Virus record (IMG/VR): IMGVR_UViG_3300030104_001762
Coordinates: 1-31,085 of that record
DNA: 31,085 bases
Source of the DNA: a virus
Strand: one strand, 5' to 3'
The notes beneath the pieces were generated by a model that was given only the letters and a program-made list of their open reading frames with translations, was not told where the DNA came from and searched no databases. Made by a program: the position numbers and the translations under genes. Shown here in pieces: positions 19,126 through 24,784 of the stretch; positions within the stretch are counted from its first letter, which is position 1, and the number at the start of each line of letters is the position of its first letter.

Positions 19126-19291
19126 CTTTCCACTTTTTACACCAAGCAAAGGACTGTACTGATGCTTTAAAAAGATTACAGTACCCTTCTACAAAATGCA
19201 TGCAGTTAGCACACTTCTGATTACCTTTAGGATATAGTTGATATGCCTTAGGTAAATTACTAGAAAGTTGTCCTTGGCTATTAATAGTCAT
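19106..19291 (-). CDS. HiPIP-like four-cysteine small protein
   Basis: This 61-residue protein has four cysteines in the order C27-x2-C30-x7-C38-x12-C51 (QKCANCMHFVEGYCNLFKAS, then VQSFAWCKKW). That spacing, with an aromatic before the last Cys, resembles high-potential iron-sulfur proteins and related phage C-x2-C small proteins; zinc binding is the alternative. There is no signal peptide. The start ATG at 19291 is ten bases after the stop of the microgene upstream and has no Shine-Dalgarno, so coupling or a leaderless start is likely. A redox role cannot be claimed from sequence alone. Confidence 0.68.
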   Translation of the reverse strand: MTINSQGQLSSNLPKAYQLYPKGNQKCANCMHFVEGYCNLFKASVQSFAWCKKWKGGAYRS

Positions 19292-19300
19292 GTACTTATA

Positions 19301-19372
19301 TTAGTACATTTTTTTGGACTTGCGAGATTTACTACTCTTCTTCGCTTTTGGCTTTTTCATCTTGCCGTACAC
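19301..19372 (-). CDS. 23-25-residue Lys/Ser-rich microprotein
   Basis: A perfect AAGGAGGT (19379-19386) stands before a short frame. The GTG at 19372 is correctly spaced and gives MYGKMKKPKAKKSSKSRKSK plus KMY and a stop; an ATG at 19378 abuts the Shine-Dalgarno and would give two more residues. The frame lies partly inside the 3' end of the zinc-finger gene at 19332-19484, in a different frame. The product is almost entirely Lys/Ser/Arg bounded by tyrosines, similar in style to the other basic proteins of this cluster. The strength of the ribosome-binding site is the main support. Confidence 0.6.
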   Translation of the reverse strand: MYGKMKKPKAKKSSKSRKSKKMY

Positions 19373-19484
19373 GGTCATACCTCCTTAATTTTTTATTATA
19401 TTCAACACATGCAAGATTAGAACACAACTTCCATTTGCGTTTAAATGTCAAAGATTTATTACAAACCTTGCAAGTTTTTATCAT
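19332..19484 (-). CDS. 50-residue zinc-finger microprotein
   Basis: The frame begins at ATG 19484 and encodes MIKTCKVCNKSLTFKRKWKL, then CSNLACVEYNKKLRRYDR and an acidic tail KAKSEEE. Cysteines at 5, 8, 21 and 26 form a Cys4 site. The spacing and the C-S-x-x-x-C, Lys/Arg helix that follows resemble the N-terminal finger of the terminase large subunit in the same operon (K-F-C-S-D-K-C-R), so the two could share ancestry or a DNA target. There is no clear Shine-Dalgarno; the start lies 20 bases from the divergent gene at 19505, so transcript 5' ends may be close. Too short for default gene callers. Confidence 0.7.
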   Translation of the reverse strand: MIKTCKVCNKSLTFKRKWKLCSNLACVEYNKKLRRYDRVRQDEKAKSEEE

Positions 19485-19504
19485 TATGCTAATCTATTTT
19501 ACTC

Positions 19505-19729
19505 ATGCGTAAGATAACAGACAAAGAAATTCAGGACAAAGGTAGAGAAGTTGCTATAAGGCTAGATTACCTTATGGCGCAAGTTGACAAGTCATACAAT
19601 AGACATCAAAGATGTTTAGTATGTAATGAAAAATACAGACATCATTTTGATGGTCTTCCTTGTTTAGAAGATAACAATCCAAAACAAATAATTAGAACTG
19701 ACCGTTGGGGTAACGTTACTAAAAGATAA
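19505..19729 (+). CDS. Lone plus-strand small protein with Cys/His site
   Basis: This 74-residue protein (MRKITDKEIQDKGREVAIRL...) has a helical N-terminus and a candidate metal site at Cys37, Cys40, His46, His47 and Cys53 (RCLVCNEKYRHHFDGLPC), then a basic tail. It is flanked by minus-strand genes on both sides: divergent by 20 bases from the zinc-finger microgene and convergent with an 11-base overlap with the nuclease gene. No Shine-Dalgarno is visible before the ATG, which could mean leaderless translation. Codon use looks like that of neighbouring genes. The function is unknown; I consider it a real gene with moderate certainty. Confidence 0.6.
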   Translation: MRKITDKEIQDKGREVAIRLDYLMAQVDKSYNRHQRCLVCNEKYRHHFDGLPCLEDNNPKQIIRTDRWGNVTKR

Positions 19730-20270
19730 CTTGCTCTATAAGTTCTTGGCTAACTTCTAGTTTCCGTACGTCCCCAGTTGCTTTTAATTCGCTAATCGGG
19801 ACTAACAAAGAACGTGAAAAAAAATTTTTATTTTCTGTCTCTACTATCTTGTGTCCGTCAGCTATCCAGTCAATAATCCAGGGATTTAATTTCTGTGGAT
19901 TCCAATACAGTATTTCTTGTGTTGGATATATCCAGTAGAAAAGAAAGTCAGGAAATGTTTTCATTGCACAACCAATAGACTTAAATCCATCGTTATCTAC
20001 TATCTGTATTTCTAGTGCTACATTACCTGTATCTTTAGCTTGTGTGTCAGTTTTAACTTCAAAATATTTTGTACCTAACTCATTGTTAACTACAAAGAAG
20101 TCTGCTCCTTGTTGTTGCTCCCACTTTGCTGCAGGTCTGACGATATAGACTGACTTGCCTTCTGTTCTACGATTCTCATAGAATTTTTTAATAAGTTGTT
20201 CACCTTGGTCACCGACCTGAAGTTGTTCTTGGAAATCATAAATATTATCCTCCTTTGTTTCCATAAACAT
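19719..20270 (-). CDS. PD-(D/E)xK superfamily endonuclease-like protein
   Basis: The 183-residue product has the layout of a small PD-(D/E)xK nuclease. An N-terminal helix with a glutamate (VGDQGEQLIKKFYE) is followed by QQGADFFVV (candidate Asp), then KYFEVKTD with the E-x-K pair about 15 residues later, and a further beta-alpha region. Such enzymes cut or resolve DNA; Holliday-junction resolvase, restriction-like or recombination nuclease are all possible. Two close ATGs, 20270 and 20264 (METKEDN), lack a good Shine-Dalgarno, and the better AAAGGAGG at 20249-20256 lies just inside the gene. It is the leftward gene at the edge of the 1.2-kb divergent region, apart from the late operon. Confidence 0.74.
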   Translation of the reverse strand: MFMETKEDNIYDFQEQLQVGDQGEQLIKKFYENRRTEGKSVYIVRPAAKWEQQQGADFFVVNNELGTKYFEVKTDTQAKDTGNVALEIQIVDNDGFKSIGCAMKTFPDFLFYWIYPTQEILYWNPQKLNPWIIDWIADGHKIVETENKNFFSRSLLVPISELKATGDVRKLEVSQELIEQVIF

Positions 20271-20520
20271 TTTACTATGGTATAGTTCTTATACAAACAT
20301 TTACGAAGCAAACGTGTTACAGGTAAAGAGAGTATCAGGCGCACGAAAGCTAGCTACTAGAATGTTTCTAGGACTGGGATTACCACAAGGCTAGTACCCG
20401 AGGACACGCAAGGTTTGTAAATTAAATTTTTTTCGATAGCTTACGCTATATGCCTGCTATCGCCCGAAACACCATCCCCCCCAAGCGTACAGTAAGAAAG
20501 AGAATAATATCTCTTTTTAC

Positions 20521-20547
20521 TGGACAAGTAAGAGAGTGTGCTATAAT
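20521..20547 (+). promoter_or_regulatory. Candidate extended minus-10 promoter
   Basis: TGCTATAAT at 20539-20547 is a perfect extended minus-10 element (TG-n-TATAAT). TGGACA at 20521-20526 matches five of six bases of the minus-35 consensus with a rather short 15-bp spacer. Transcription would start near 20553-20555, right at a closed stem (next entry). This is the best sigma-70-like promoter I can see in the divergent region. Confidence 0.5.
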
Positions 20548-20552
20548 AAACT

Positions 20553-20625
20553 AGACACTTATCTACACAGGACACTTTATCCTCCTGTAACTGTTATCCC
20601 AGTCAACTGTTCAGGTAAGTGTCAC
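20553..20625 (+). ncRNA. Candidate small structured RNA after the promoter
   Basis: GACACTTA at 20554-20561 pairs with TAAGTGTC at 20616-20623, closing a domain of about 70 bases. Inside, ACAGGA (20567-20572) pairs with TCCTGT (20583-20588), and ACTG (20590-20593) can pair with CAGT (20600-20603). The outer stem begins at the predicted transcription start, as for small RNAs or a capped mRNA leader. It is not a tRNA: there is no D-arm GG, no T-arm and the loop sizes are wrong. No T-run terminator follows, so it may be the 5' end of a longer leader. Confidence 0.35.
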
Positions 20626-20748
20626 GTCTACATTAAATAGTTACCAGTAATATTTTTGAGACTCACATATAACAACCCCCCCACGCCACATTAAATACCC
20701 CCGTAACAAGGCAACCACCTGTTATAGTTATTTATATATAGTCTGTTG

Positions 20749-20766
20749 CCTACCCACCCCACCCCC
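20749..20766 (-). other. G-quadruplex-prone tract on the minus strand
   Basis: On the minus strand the tract reads G5-T-G4-T-G3-TA-GG. Three runs of at least three G plus a final GG, with loops of one or two bases, can form a two- or three-layer quadruplex. It is the densest of several C-runs on the plus strand in this non-coding region. Confidence 0.45.
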
Positions 20767-21037
20767 TATTTCCTCACTACCGTTCGTAAATACCTACATA
20801 ACACTATATACACTTTTATACTACACATACACCCCCCTATGTTTACATTTGTCTAGTATATACATACATATTGTAACCCAATGTATCAAACCTCAGACAT
20901 CCCACCATCATATGTACATTTCCATATACCTACTATATATAGTATATATTTTCTTTCTCTCTTTATATTTCTAGTTATGTCCAGTCTTCTTTCGTTCATT
21001 CCTACCTCGCTTCTTAACTACCTCAGTCTCGTTAACT

Positions 21038-21053
21038 CTCGCCTTCGGGCGAG
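21038..21053. repeat. Perfect hairpin with TTCG tetraloop
   Basis: CTCGCC pairs with GGCGAG across a TTCG loop, an exceptionally stable small hairpin. No T-run follows on either strand, so it is not a classic intrinsic terminator; it could stabilise a leader RNA or mark a processing or protein-binding site. Confidence 0.6.
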
Positions 21054-21336
21054 GTATGTCATTCACTAACTATTCCTATCATATAAATCCCTCCCACGTG
21101 TATGCCATTGTTGTAATCTTTTTCATTGTGTACTCATTAGCTGACGATAATTCGTACATCTACTCCAGTCATACGCTCGCCTAGCTCGCTAGCTCCTTAC
21201 GTACCATTCAAAAGAACAACAATATAAAAATTATTCCTCTCCATTCGTTTCGCCTATATCTACTCGCATCGCTAGCGCTCTAAGTAATAGCTCGTAGATA
21301 TTAACTGCGTAGGCTCAATCTCATTCTACTCACTCC

Positions 21337-21357
21337 CGACTAGGACCAGCCTAGTCG
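21337..21357. repeat. Perfect 8-bp inverted repeat
   Basis: CGACTAGG at 21337-21344 pairs with CCTAGTCG at 21350-21357 around a five-base spacer. It lies about 140 bases upstream of the first early gene, so it could be an operator or a leader hairpin. Function not established. Confidence 0.45.
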
Positions 21358-21412
21358 CTCTTGCCTTCAGCCGAGTGAAGTCGTTCGCTCCAGTTAATAA
21401 TTTATTATGCAT

Positions 21413-21454
21413 ACACTCTCTACACCCAACCTCTCCACAAGAGTGTGAGAGGTT
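21413..21454 (+). promoter_or_regulatory. Possible RNA switch in the leader of the first early gene
   Basis: Two helices compete in the leader. ACACTCT (21413-21419) can pair with AGAGTGT (21440-21446), and AACCTCTC (21428-21435) can pair with GAGAGGTT (21447-21454). The strands interleave with no linker between the two 3' strands, so both cannot form fully together. The second hairpin ends 24 bases before the Shine-Dalgarno of the gene at 21493. A two-state leader acting on translation or transcription is plausible inference. Confidence 0.4.
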
Positions 21455-21492
21455 GCACACAAAGTACAACCCATACAGAAAGGTATAAGATA

Positions 21493-21951
21493 ATGGCTAC
21501 GCCAAAACTTAATACTAAGATAAACGACTATATGAAAGCTACTACTCCTTTCACTATAGATAAAAAAGCATACAGAGTAGGTGCTGGTAGAGTTGATAAT
21601 GCAGTTATCAATCCAGATACTAAGAAAGCAGTAGCGCGCTATAAGCTAGTTATCAACGGTAAAGAGAGCAAGTATCTCTTGCGAAGTTGGCAATCAGTGT
21701 ACCAAGTACATCAGATTGTATTAGCTGGAGACGCCTCTAAACTGTTCACCAAAACTGGTGACCTTAAGTCTGGTATGGATGACTTACTAGGTACAGATAA
21801 AATCAGAGAAACATTTGATTACGTTTGTCCTATAGGATTATACAACAACAATTCAGACTGTAAGAAAGCTATTAACATCGCAGTAAAAAACGGTGTTAAT
21901 GTAAAGAAAGATAACGTTTGGGAACAGTTCCTAACGTTCACAGAAGAATAA
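21493..21951 (+). CDS. First early gene, hypothetical protein
   Basis: The 152-residue product begins MATPKLNTKINDYMKATTPF. I chose this ATG rather than 21445 because AGAAAGG lies nine bases upstream (21477-21483); the longer version would run through the leader helices. The protein is basic, with a mixed beta/alpha N-terminal half (AVARYKLVINGKESKYLLRS) and a helical C-terminus ending FLTFTEE. Two cysteines (YVCPIGLYNNNSDCKKA) are not spaced like a zinc site. No family is recognised. As the first gene after the divergent region, with its own leader and terminator, it is likely expressed early and at a high level. Confidence 0.74.
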   Translation: MATPKLNTKINDYMKATTPFTIDKKAYRVGAGRVDNAVINPDTKKAVARYKLVINGKESKYLLRSWQSVYQVHQIVLAGDASKLFTKTGDLKSGMDDLLGTDKIRETFDYVCPIGLYNNNSDCKKAINIAVKNGVNVKKDNVWEQFLTFTEE

Positions 21952-22025
21952 TGGATTGTGAACACGAGTATTTCAAATGTACTTGTCTAGATGATTGGTA
22001 TACAGAGAATACATATAATATATAA
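21951..22025 (+). CDS. 24-residue Cys/His microprotein
   Basis: The frame MDCEHEYFKCTCLDDWYTEN followed by TYNI starts at an ATG that shares a base with the stop of the preceding gene (TAATG), the same coupling used throughout this phage. Cys3, His5, Cys10 and Cys12 could bind one metal ion. The frame ends seven bases before the intrinsic terminator stem, so it fits exactly between the upstream gene and the terminator. Support is positional and compositional; the peptide is short enough to be chance. Confidence 0.5.
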   Translation: MDCEHEYFKCTCLDDWYTENTYNI

Positions 22026-22031
22026 ATAATT

Positions 22032-22062
22032 AAGGTGGGGAGTTCGCTCCTCACCTTTTTTT
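22032..22062 (+). terminator. Strong intrinsic terminator
   Basis: An 11-bp stem with one G.U pair (22032-22042 against 22047-22057) closes a TTCG tetraloop and runs straight into seven T residues. It ends the first early transcription unit (21493-22025). Confidence 0.92.
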
Positions 22063-22372
22063 ATGCTCACTATGTCGCTCCCGATATAAGGAAACCTCAG
22101 AACTAATCCACACCACACACACAACACATCATTTCAATTCAAATAAATATATATAAATAATAAATTAATAGAAAGAGAGAGAGAAACCAACTGGTTTTTT
22201 TCTACACATGGGCAGGCATTATACTAATAGTATATACATTTCGCTCATGAGTTATAACACACGGACGCGCGTCAACAAATCCTAGTCATATGATATACAG
22301 TTATAAGGCAGTGTGGTAGCTTGGAAACCAAAGCCGAAGCTGGCTGTTTCATTCTATACAGAAAGGATACTA
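22063..22372. other. Non-coding spacer before the second early block
   Basis: About 310 bases hold no credible gene. AAACC at 22184-22188 and GGTTT at 22193-22197 form a weak hairpin followed by Ts, possibly a secondary terminator. TATACT near 22219 is a possible minus-10 without a clear minus-35. GACGCGCGTC at 22264-22273 is a perfect palindrome. The leader at 22309-22346 can fold AGCTT with AAGCT, or alternatively AGCC with GGCT, just before the Shine-Dalgarno of the next gene. Confidence 0.45.
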
Positions 22373-22768
22373 ATGAGTAAAGCAGATAAGTTCGCCGACT
22401 TGGAACAAGAAGTACAAGTCAGACGGTCAATCAAGACTACATCTTGGGATACGTTTCATATACCTGATGAGGCTATGCCAAAGAATATAAAGAATAAATA
22501 CAGATGCAATATCTGTGATAAGAAAATACCACGTGATAACTTGTATTGTTATCAGTGTCGAAAAGAATATTCTATCTCTCGTGAAGGAGTGTTCAAATAT
22601 AATATACCATCTCACGAGAAAGCAAGAAGGATAGATAATGCAGCTATTCACTACGAAGATAAGTCGTATCCGAACAGATGCAATCTATGTAGAAAGAATA
22701 GAGTCAAGAGAAATGATGGCATTTGCGTACGATGTCTAAAATTTATTGGCGTGTTGGAGGAAGAATAA
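22373..22768 (+). CDS. Double zinc-ribbon protein
   Basis: This 131-residue protein starts MSKADKFADLEQEVQVRRS; the ATG at 22373 has AGAAAGGA upstream (22360-22367), which the longer 22313 start lacks. It contains two similar Cys4 knuckles, C45-x2-C48-x10-C59-x2-C62 (YRCNICDKKIPRDNLYCYQC) and C103-x2-C106-x11-C118-x2-C121 (NRCNLCRKNRVKRNDGICVR), separated by a basic, helical linker. Such duplicated zinc ribbons usually bind nucleic acid or recruit proteins. There is no nuclease motif: HNH histidines are absent. It is likely a transcription-related or DNA-binding early protein, but the target is unknown. Confidence 0.76.
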   Translation: MSKADKFADLEQEVQVRRSIKTTSWDTFHIPDEAMPKNIKNKYRCNICDKKIPRDNLYCYQCRKEYSISREGVFKYNIPSHEKARRIDNAAIHYEDKSYPNRCNLCRKNRVKRNDGICVRCLKFIGVLEEE

Positions 22769-22974
22769 TGATAAAGATTAAAGAGTTCAATAAAGACATA
22801 TCAGTATATGTTCCATTTGAAACTAATAGAATATCATTCGGTGGTGACGAGCTTGTATATCACGGAATTAAACAACATAATTCTAAGGATATGCAACTGC
22901 ACCGAATAATTTATCAGCTTAAGAGAAATCATAAGCAACTAGAAATAGCTATAAAGTATTTAGAAAATGAATAG
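22768..22974 (+). CDS. Small early hypothetical protein
   Basis: The 68-residue product begins MIKIKEFNKDISVYVPFETN and ends AIKYLENE. The ATG at 22768 overlaps the previous stop (TAATG) and is preceded by GGAGG seven bases upstream, better than the 22723 alternative. The N-terminal half is beta-like; the C-terminal 35 residues form a basic amphipathic helix (MQLHRIIYQLKRNHKQLEIA). No family is recognised. Confidence 0.7.
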   Translation: MIKIKEFNKDISVYVPFETNRISFGGDELVYHGIKQHNSKDMQLHRIIYQLKRNHKQLEIAIKYLENE

Positions 22975-23149
22975 AGCGCAACGCAGAGCTGCCAAATCAA
23001 AGCGTGGTGGCAAACAATATATGGAGAGTAGTAAGCAAGTTAGTAATAAAAATACTAAAGCGTTTGCTAAAAAATCTCTACGTAAAATGATGAGGAACTC
23101 AGGTGCTACGTTTCAAGCGTATCATCAGGGTGGAAAGGATAAAGAATAA
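22967..23149 (+). CDS. Small basic phage protein, MNRAQRR type
   Basis: This 60-residue Lys/Arg/Ser-rich protein begins MNRAQRRAAKSKRGGKQ, an N-terminus that recurs in small proteins of many unrelated phages and has no assigned function. It overlaps the preceding gene by eight bases and joins the next by a TAATG overlap at 23149. A nucleic-acid-binding role is suggested only by charge. Confidence 0.7.
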   Translation: MNRAQRRAAKSKRGGKQYMESSKQVSNKNTKAFAKKSLRKMMRNSGATFQAYHQGGKDKE

Positions 23150-23367
23150 TGGATATAAATAATCCTACAACATTTACTCCTGAGGAATTTATCGAAGGTA
23201 AAATCCTTGAGATGAACGAGGCATGTAAAGTATACAGAGCTATGGCTAAAACCATTGGAGCTGATACAGAGATAGCAGATAACCTTATGGGTAGAGGCTC
23301 AGAGAACAGAGCATTACTCAGAGCTATATACGAAAGGTTAAACGAAGTCATTGGCGAAGAAGAATGA
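23149..23367 (+). CDS. Small acidic helical protein
   Basis: The 72-residue product (MDINNPTTFTPEEFIEGKIL... ending NEVIGEEE) is acidic and mostly helical (EMNEACKVYRAMAKTIGADT). It starts at a TAATG overlap and overlaps the next microgene by ATGA at 23364-23367. A small all-helical acidic early protein could be an inhibitor or adaptor of a host enzyme, as is common in phage early regions; no family is recognised. Confidence 0.68.
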   Translation: MDINNPTTFTPEEFIEGKILEMNEACKVYRAMAKTIGADTEIADNLMGRGSENRALLRAIYERLNEVIGEEE

Positions 23368-23435
23368 TTAAGAAATTAATCAGACGCATAATGAAACCTC
23401 AGCACAGGCGAGGTAAAGATATACCTAAGAGATAG
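23364..23435 (+). CDS. 23-residue Arg/Lys-rich microprotein
   Basis: The frame reads MIKKLIRRIMKPQHRRGKDI plus PKR, starting at an ATGA junction with the previous stop and ending nine bases before the next ATG. It is amphipathic and very basic. The exact fit between coupled neighbours supports it; the length makes chance a real alternative. Confidence 0.45.
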   Translation: MIKKLIRRIMKPQHRRGKDIPKR

Positions 23436-23443
23436 GAGAAGTT

Positions 23444-23608
23444 ATGGTATGTGATAACTGCAGGTTAGATGAATACAAAAGATTAGCTATACATTCTAAC
23501 GTGAAGTCATCAGTCCATTACATTGTTAAGTGTTGGACTTGTGGCTATGAGACGGTAAAGAAACTTAATACAAAAATGAAAGGAGAAAGTTATGCCAGTC
23601 AATTTTGA
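23444..23608 (+). CDS. 54-residue zinc-ribbon protein
   Basis: TAGGAG five bases upstream supports the ATG at 23444. The protein MVCDNCRLDEYKRLAIHSN... contains C3-x2-C6 and C30-x2-C33 (KCWTCGYETVKK), a compact zinc-ribbon layout with a beta-hairpin-like middle (SSVHYIVKCWTCGYE). The tail carries the Shine-Dalgarno of the next gene and overlaps it by 17 bases. Such ribbons resemble short phage regulators or transcription-factor-like domains; function not assigned. Confidence 0.7.
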   Translation: MVCDNCRLDEYKRLAIHSNVKSSVHYIVKCWTCGYETVKKLNTKMKGESYASQF

Positions 23609-24203
23609 CGCATTCAGAGAAGAAGACACGGTCAATAAGAAGTTTGATAAAAGAACATACTTCGCACGGTCGTGGAGAGAGATGGGTGGTAACTCTGGGG
23701 AAAGCAGTGCAGATAATTTAGACGTACACAATTTTAAGTACGATGCTACATCTTTTCCTGATGCATTAGGTCAATGGATTGCACACGAAATACAAGTTGC
23801 TGTTGGAAATCAAGCTGTAAAATTTGCACAATTTCTTACAGAGGCTTTAGAAGACATGACAATCAAAGACACAAATGCATATGAAGCACACATTAGTTAC
23901 ATTGGCGAAGGGAATAGAGAATTAATAGATAAGGCTTGCAACCAAATTAAGAATGGTAAAGAGCCTAATATGTTTCCTGTTCCACTTGGCTTTATAATTG
24001 AGATTATTGATATGATATTAGAACAAATGATTGAACATAATAATTTTTGGTTTTGGCAAGAGCCTCAGCTAGTAATGATGGGTAATCCTGATATCATCGA
24101 GAATATGTATGTTCAAGCTAAGAATGAAGATGAAGTTGTATCAGATGGTATTGATAGTCTTGAGAATTATCTCAAGAACAAAATTAAAGGAGAAGAGGAA
24201 TGA
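23592..24203 (+). CDS. Early hypothetical protein, 203 residues
   Basis: The gene has AAAGGAG six bases before the ATG. The product begins MPVNFDAFREEDTVNKKFDK, has a mixed middle (HNFKYDATSFPDALGQWIAH) and a long helical C-terminal half with the hydrophobic segment GFIIEIIDMILEQMIEHNNF near residues 132-152, probably a buried helix rather than a membrane span because it holds several Glu and Asp. It ends in KNKIKGEEE. No recognised family or catalytic motif. It is co-transcribed with the small zinc proteins. Confidence 0.72.
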   Translation: MPVNFDAFREEDTVNKKFDKRTYFARSWREMGGNSGESSADNLDVHNFKYDATSFPDALGQWIAHEIQVAVGNQAVKFAQFLTEALEDMTIKDTNAYEAHISYIGEGNRELIDKACNQIKNGKEPNMFPVPLGFIIEIIDMILEQMIEHNNFWFWQEPQLVMMGNPDIIENMYVQAKNEDEVVSDGIDSLENYLKNKIKGEEE

Positions 24204-24427
24204 GTGACGTATACGAATACGTTGATGAAAACAGTAAGATATATGAAGAAGTATTGACTGTGGATTTTACATTCCCAAATGGTACATCACTGAGTGATGC
24301 AGTAAGTCAAATAGATATGTTGGTTAGTCTTGCAGATAATGAGACAAAGATAGAGTTCTATGAACACCAACCAAAGATATATACTAAATCACCTTTGTAT
24401 GAACCTGAAGGAGATTTGTATATGTAA
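24200..24427 (+). CDS. Small acidic hypothetical protein
   Basis: The 75-residue protein begins MSDVYEYVDENSKIYEEVLT at an ATGA overlap with the previous stop; AGGAGAAGAGGA precedes the start. It is acidic, beta-rich in the first 30 residues (EEVLTVDFTFPNG) and helical after. It is the last gene before the structured RNA region. No family recognised. Confidence 0.68.
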   Translation: MSDVYEYVDENSKIYEEVLTVDFTFPNGTSLSDAVSQIDMLVSLADNETKIEFYEHQPKIYTKSPLYEPEGDLYM

Positions 24428-24474
24428 ATATACAAGAGTTACTTACGAGATTAGTACGACCTGGGCTAATCAAT

Positions 24475-24565
24475 GTGGGTAGCTCGTGCCTGTACCGTCT
24501 TACCTTTCTGTGGATTAGTACGTAGCTAATTAAAAAACCAAGAAGGACAGGCACGAGGTACTCAC
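24475..24565 (+). repeat. Unit 0: long imperfect hairpin of the structured RNA
   Basis: An 11-bp perfect helix (24483-24493 with 24547-24557) continues past one G-G mismatch into seven more pairs (24475-24481 with 24559-24565). On the inner side CCTT-CT (24503-24509) pairs with AGAAGG (24541-24546), TGG with CCA, and ATTAG (24514-24518) with CTAAT (24526-24530). The tip repeats the GATTAGTACG of the small hairpin at 24449. Confidence 0.75.
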
Positions 24566-24654
24566 AGCTATAGTACCAACACGCAACAAGCTATTTACGG
24601 AAACTTAATGCCCGATTTAACCTCATTTATTTGAGTAGGGAAGTAGGACAGAAG

Positions 24655-24739
24655 TAGGTAGCTTGTAGCACATAGAGTAAGAGAGTTCCAGCCCATAAGC
24701 TAGCAGGGAACAGGACGACTGTGTGTTACAAGCTATCTA
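24655..24739 (+). repeat. Unit 1: 21-bp tandem hairpin
   Basis: The left arm 24655-24675 (core TAGCTTGTAGCACATA) pairs with the right arm 24719-24739 (core TGTGTTACAAGCTATC) over 21 positions with three G.U wobbles. The 43-base loop contains GTTCC (24685-24689) pairing with GGAAC (24707-24711). Confidence 0.8.
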
Positions 24740-24784
24740 TTAGTAGGAGCTACATTTACAGCCCTGTTTAGTAGTAACCGAAAG

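Larger units (their letters stand above)
20271..21492. other. 1.2-kb non-coding divergent region with hairpins and C-runs
   Basis: No credible gene is visible between the nuclease gene (leftward) and the first early gene (rightward). The plus strand is poor in G, with C-runs near 20475, 20683, 20698, 20749-20766 and 20832. Perfect inverted repeats include 20357-20371, CGATAGC/GCTATCG at 20434-20462, a 14-bp palindrome at 20931-20944, CTCGCC-TTCG-GGCGAG at 21038-21053, and an 8-bp stem at 21337-21357. Position between divergent units, base skew and clustered hairpins fit a replication-origin and/or promoter-control region; no iterons or known origin boxes are recognised. The 62-codon frame at 20881-21069 has no ribosome-binding site. 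Confidence 0.5.

Noticed and set aside
20434-20462. CGATAGC/GCTATCG hairpin next to a T-run as a terminator
   Set aside because: On the plus strand the T-run precedes the stem and on the minus strand an A-run follows it, so neither direction gives a terminator.
20554-20624. Possible tRNA (7-bp end stem followed by a single A)
   Set aside because: No D-arm GG, no T-arm sequence or stem, and the central hairpin has a 10-base loop; it does not meet tRNA geometry.
20881-21069. 62-codon plus-strand frame with a hydrophobic middle in the divergent region
   Set aside because: No ribosome-binding site, codon use unlike neighbouring genes, and the frame runs through a 14-bp palindrome and the TTCG hairpin; better explained as non-coding.
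22373-22768. HNH endonuclease reading for the double Cys4 protein
   Set aside because: The Cys pairs are present but the catalytic His and Asn of HNH are missing.
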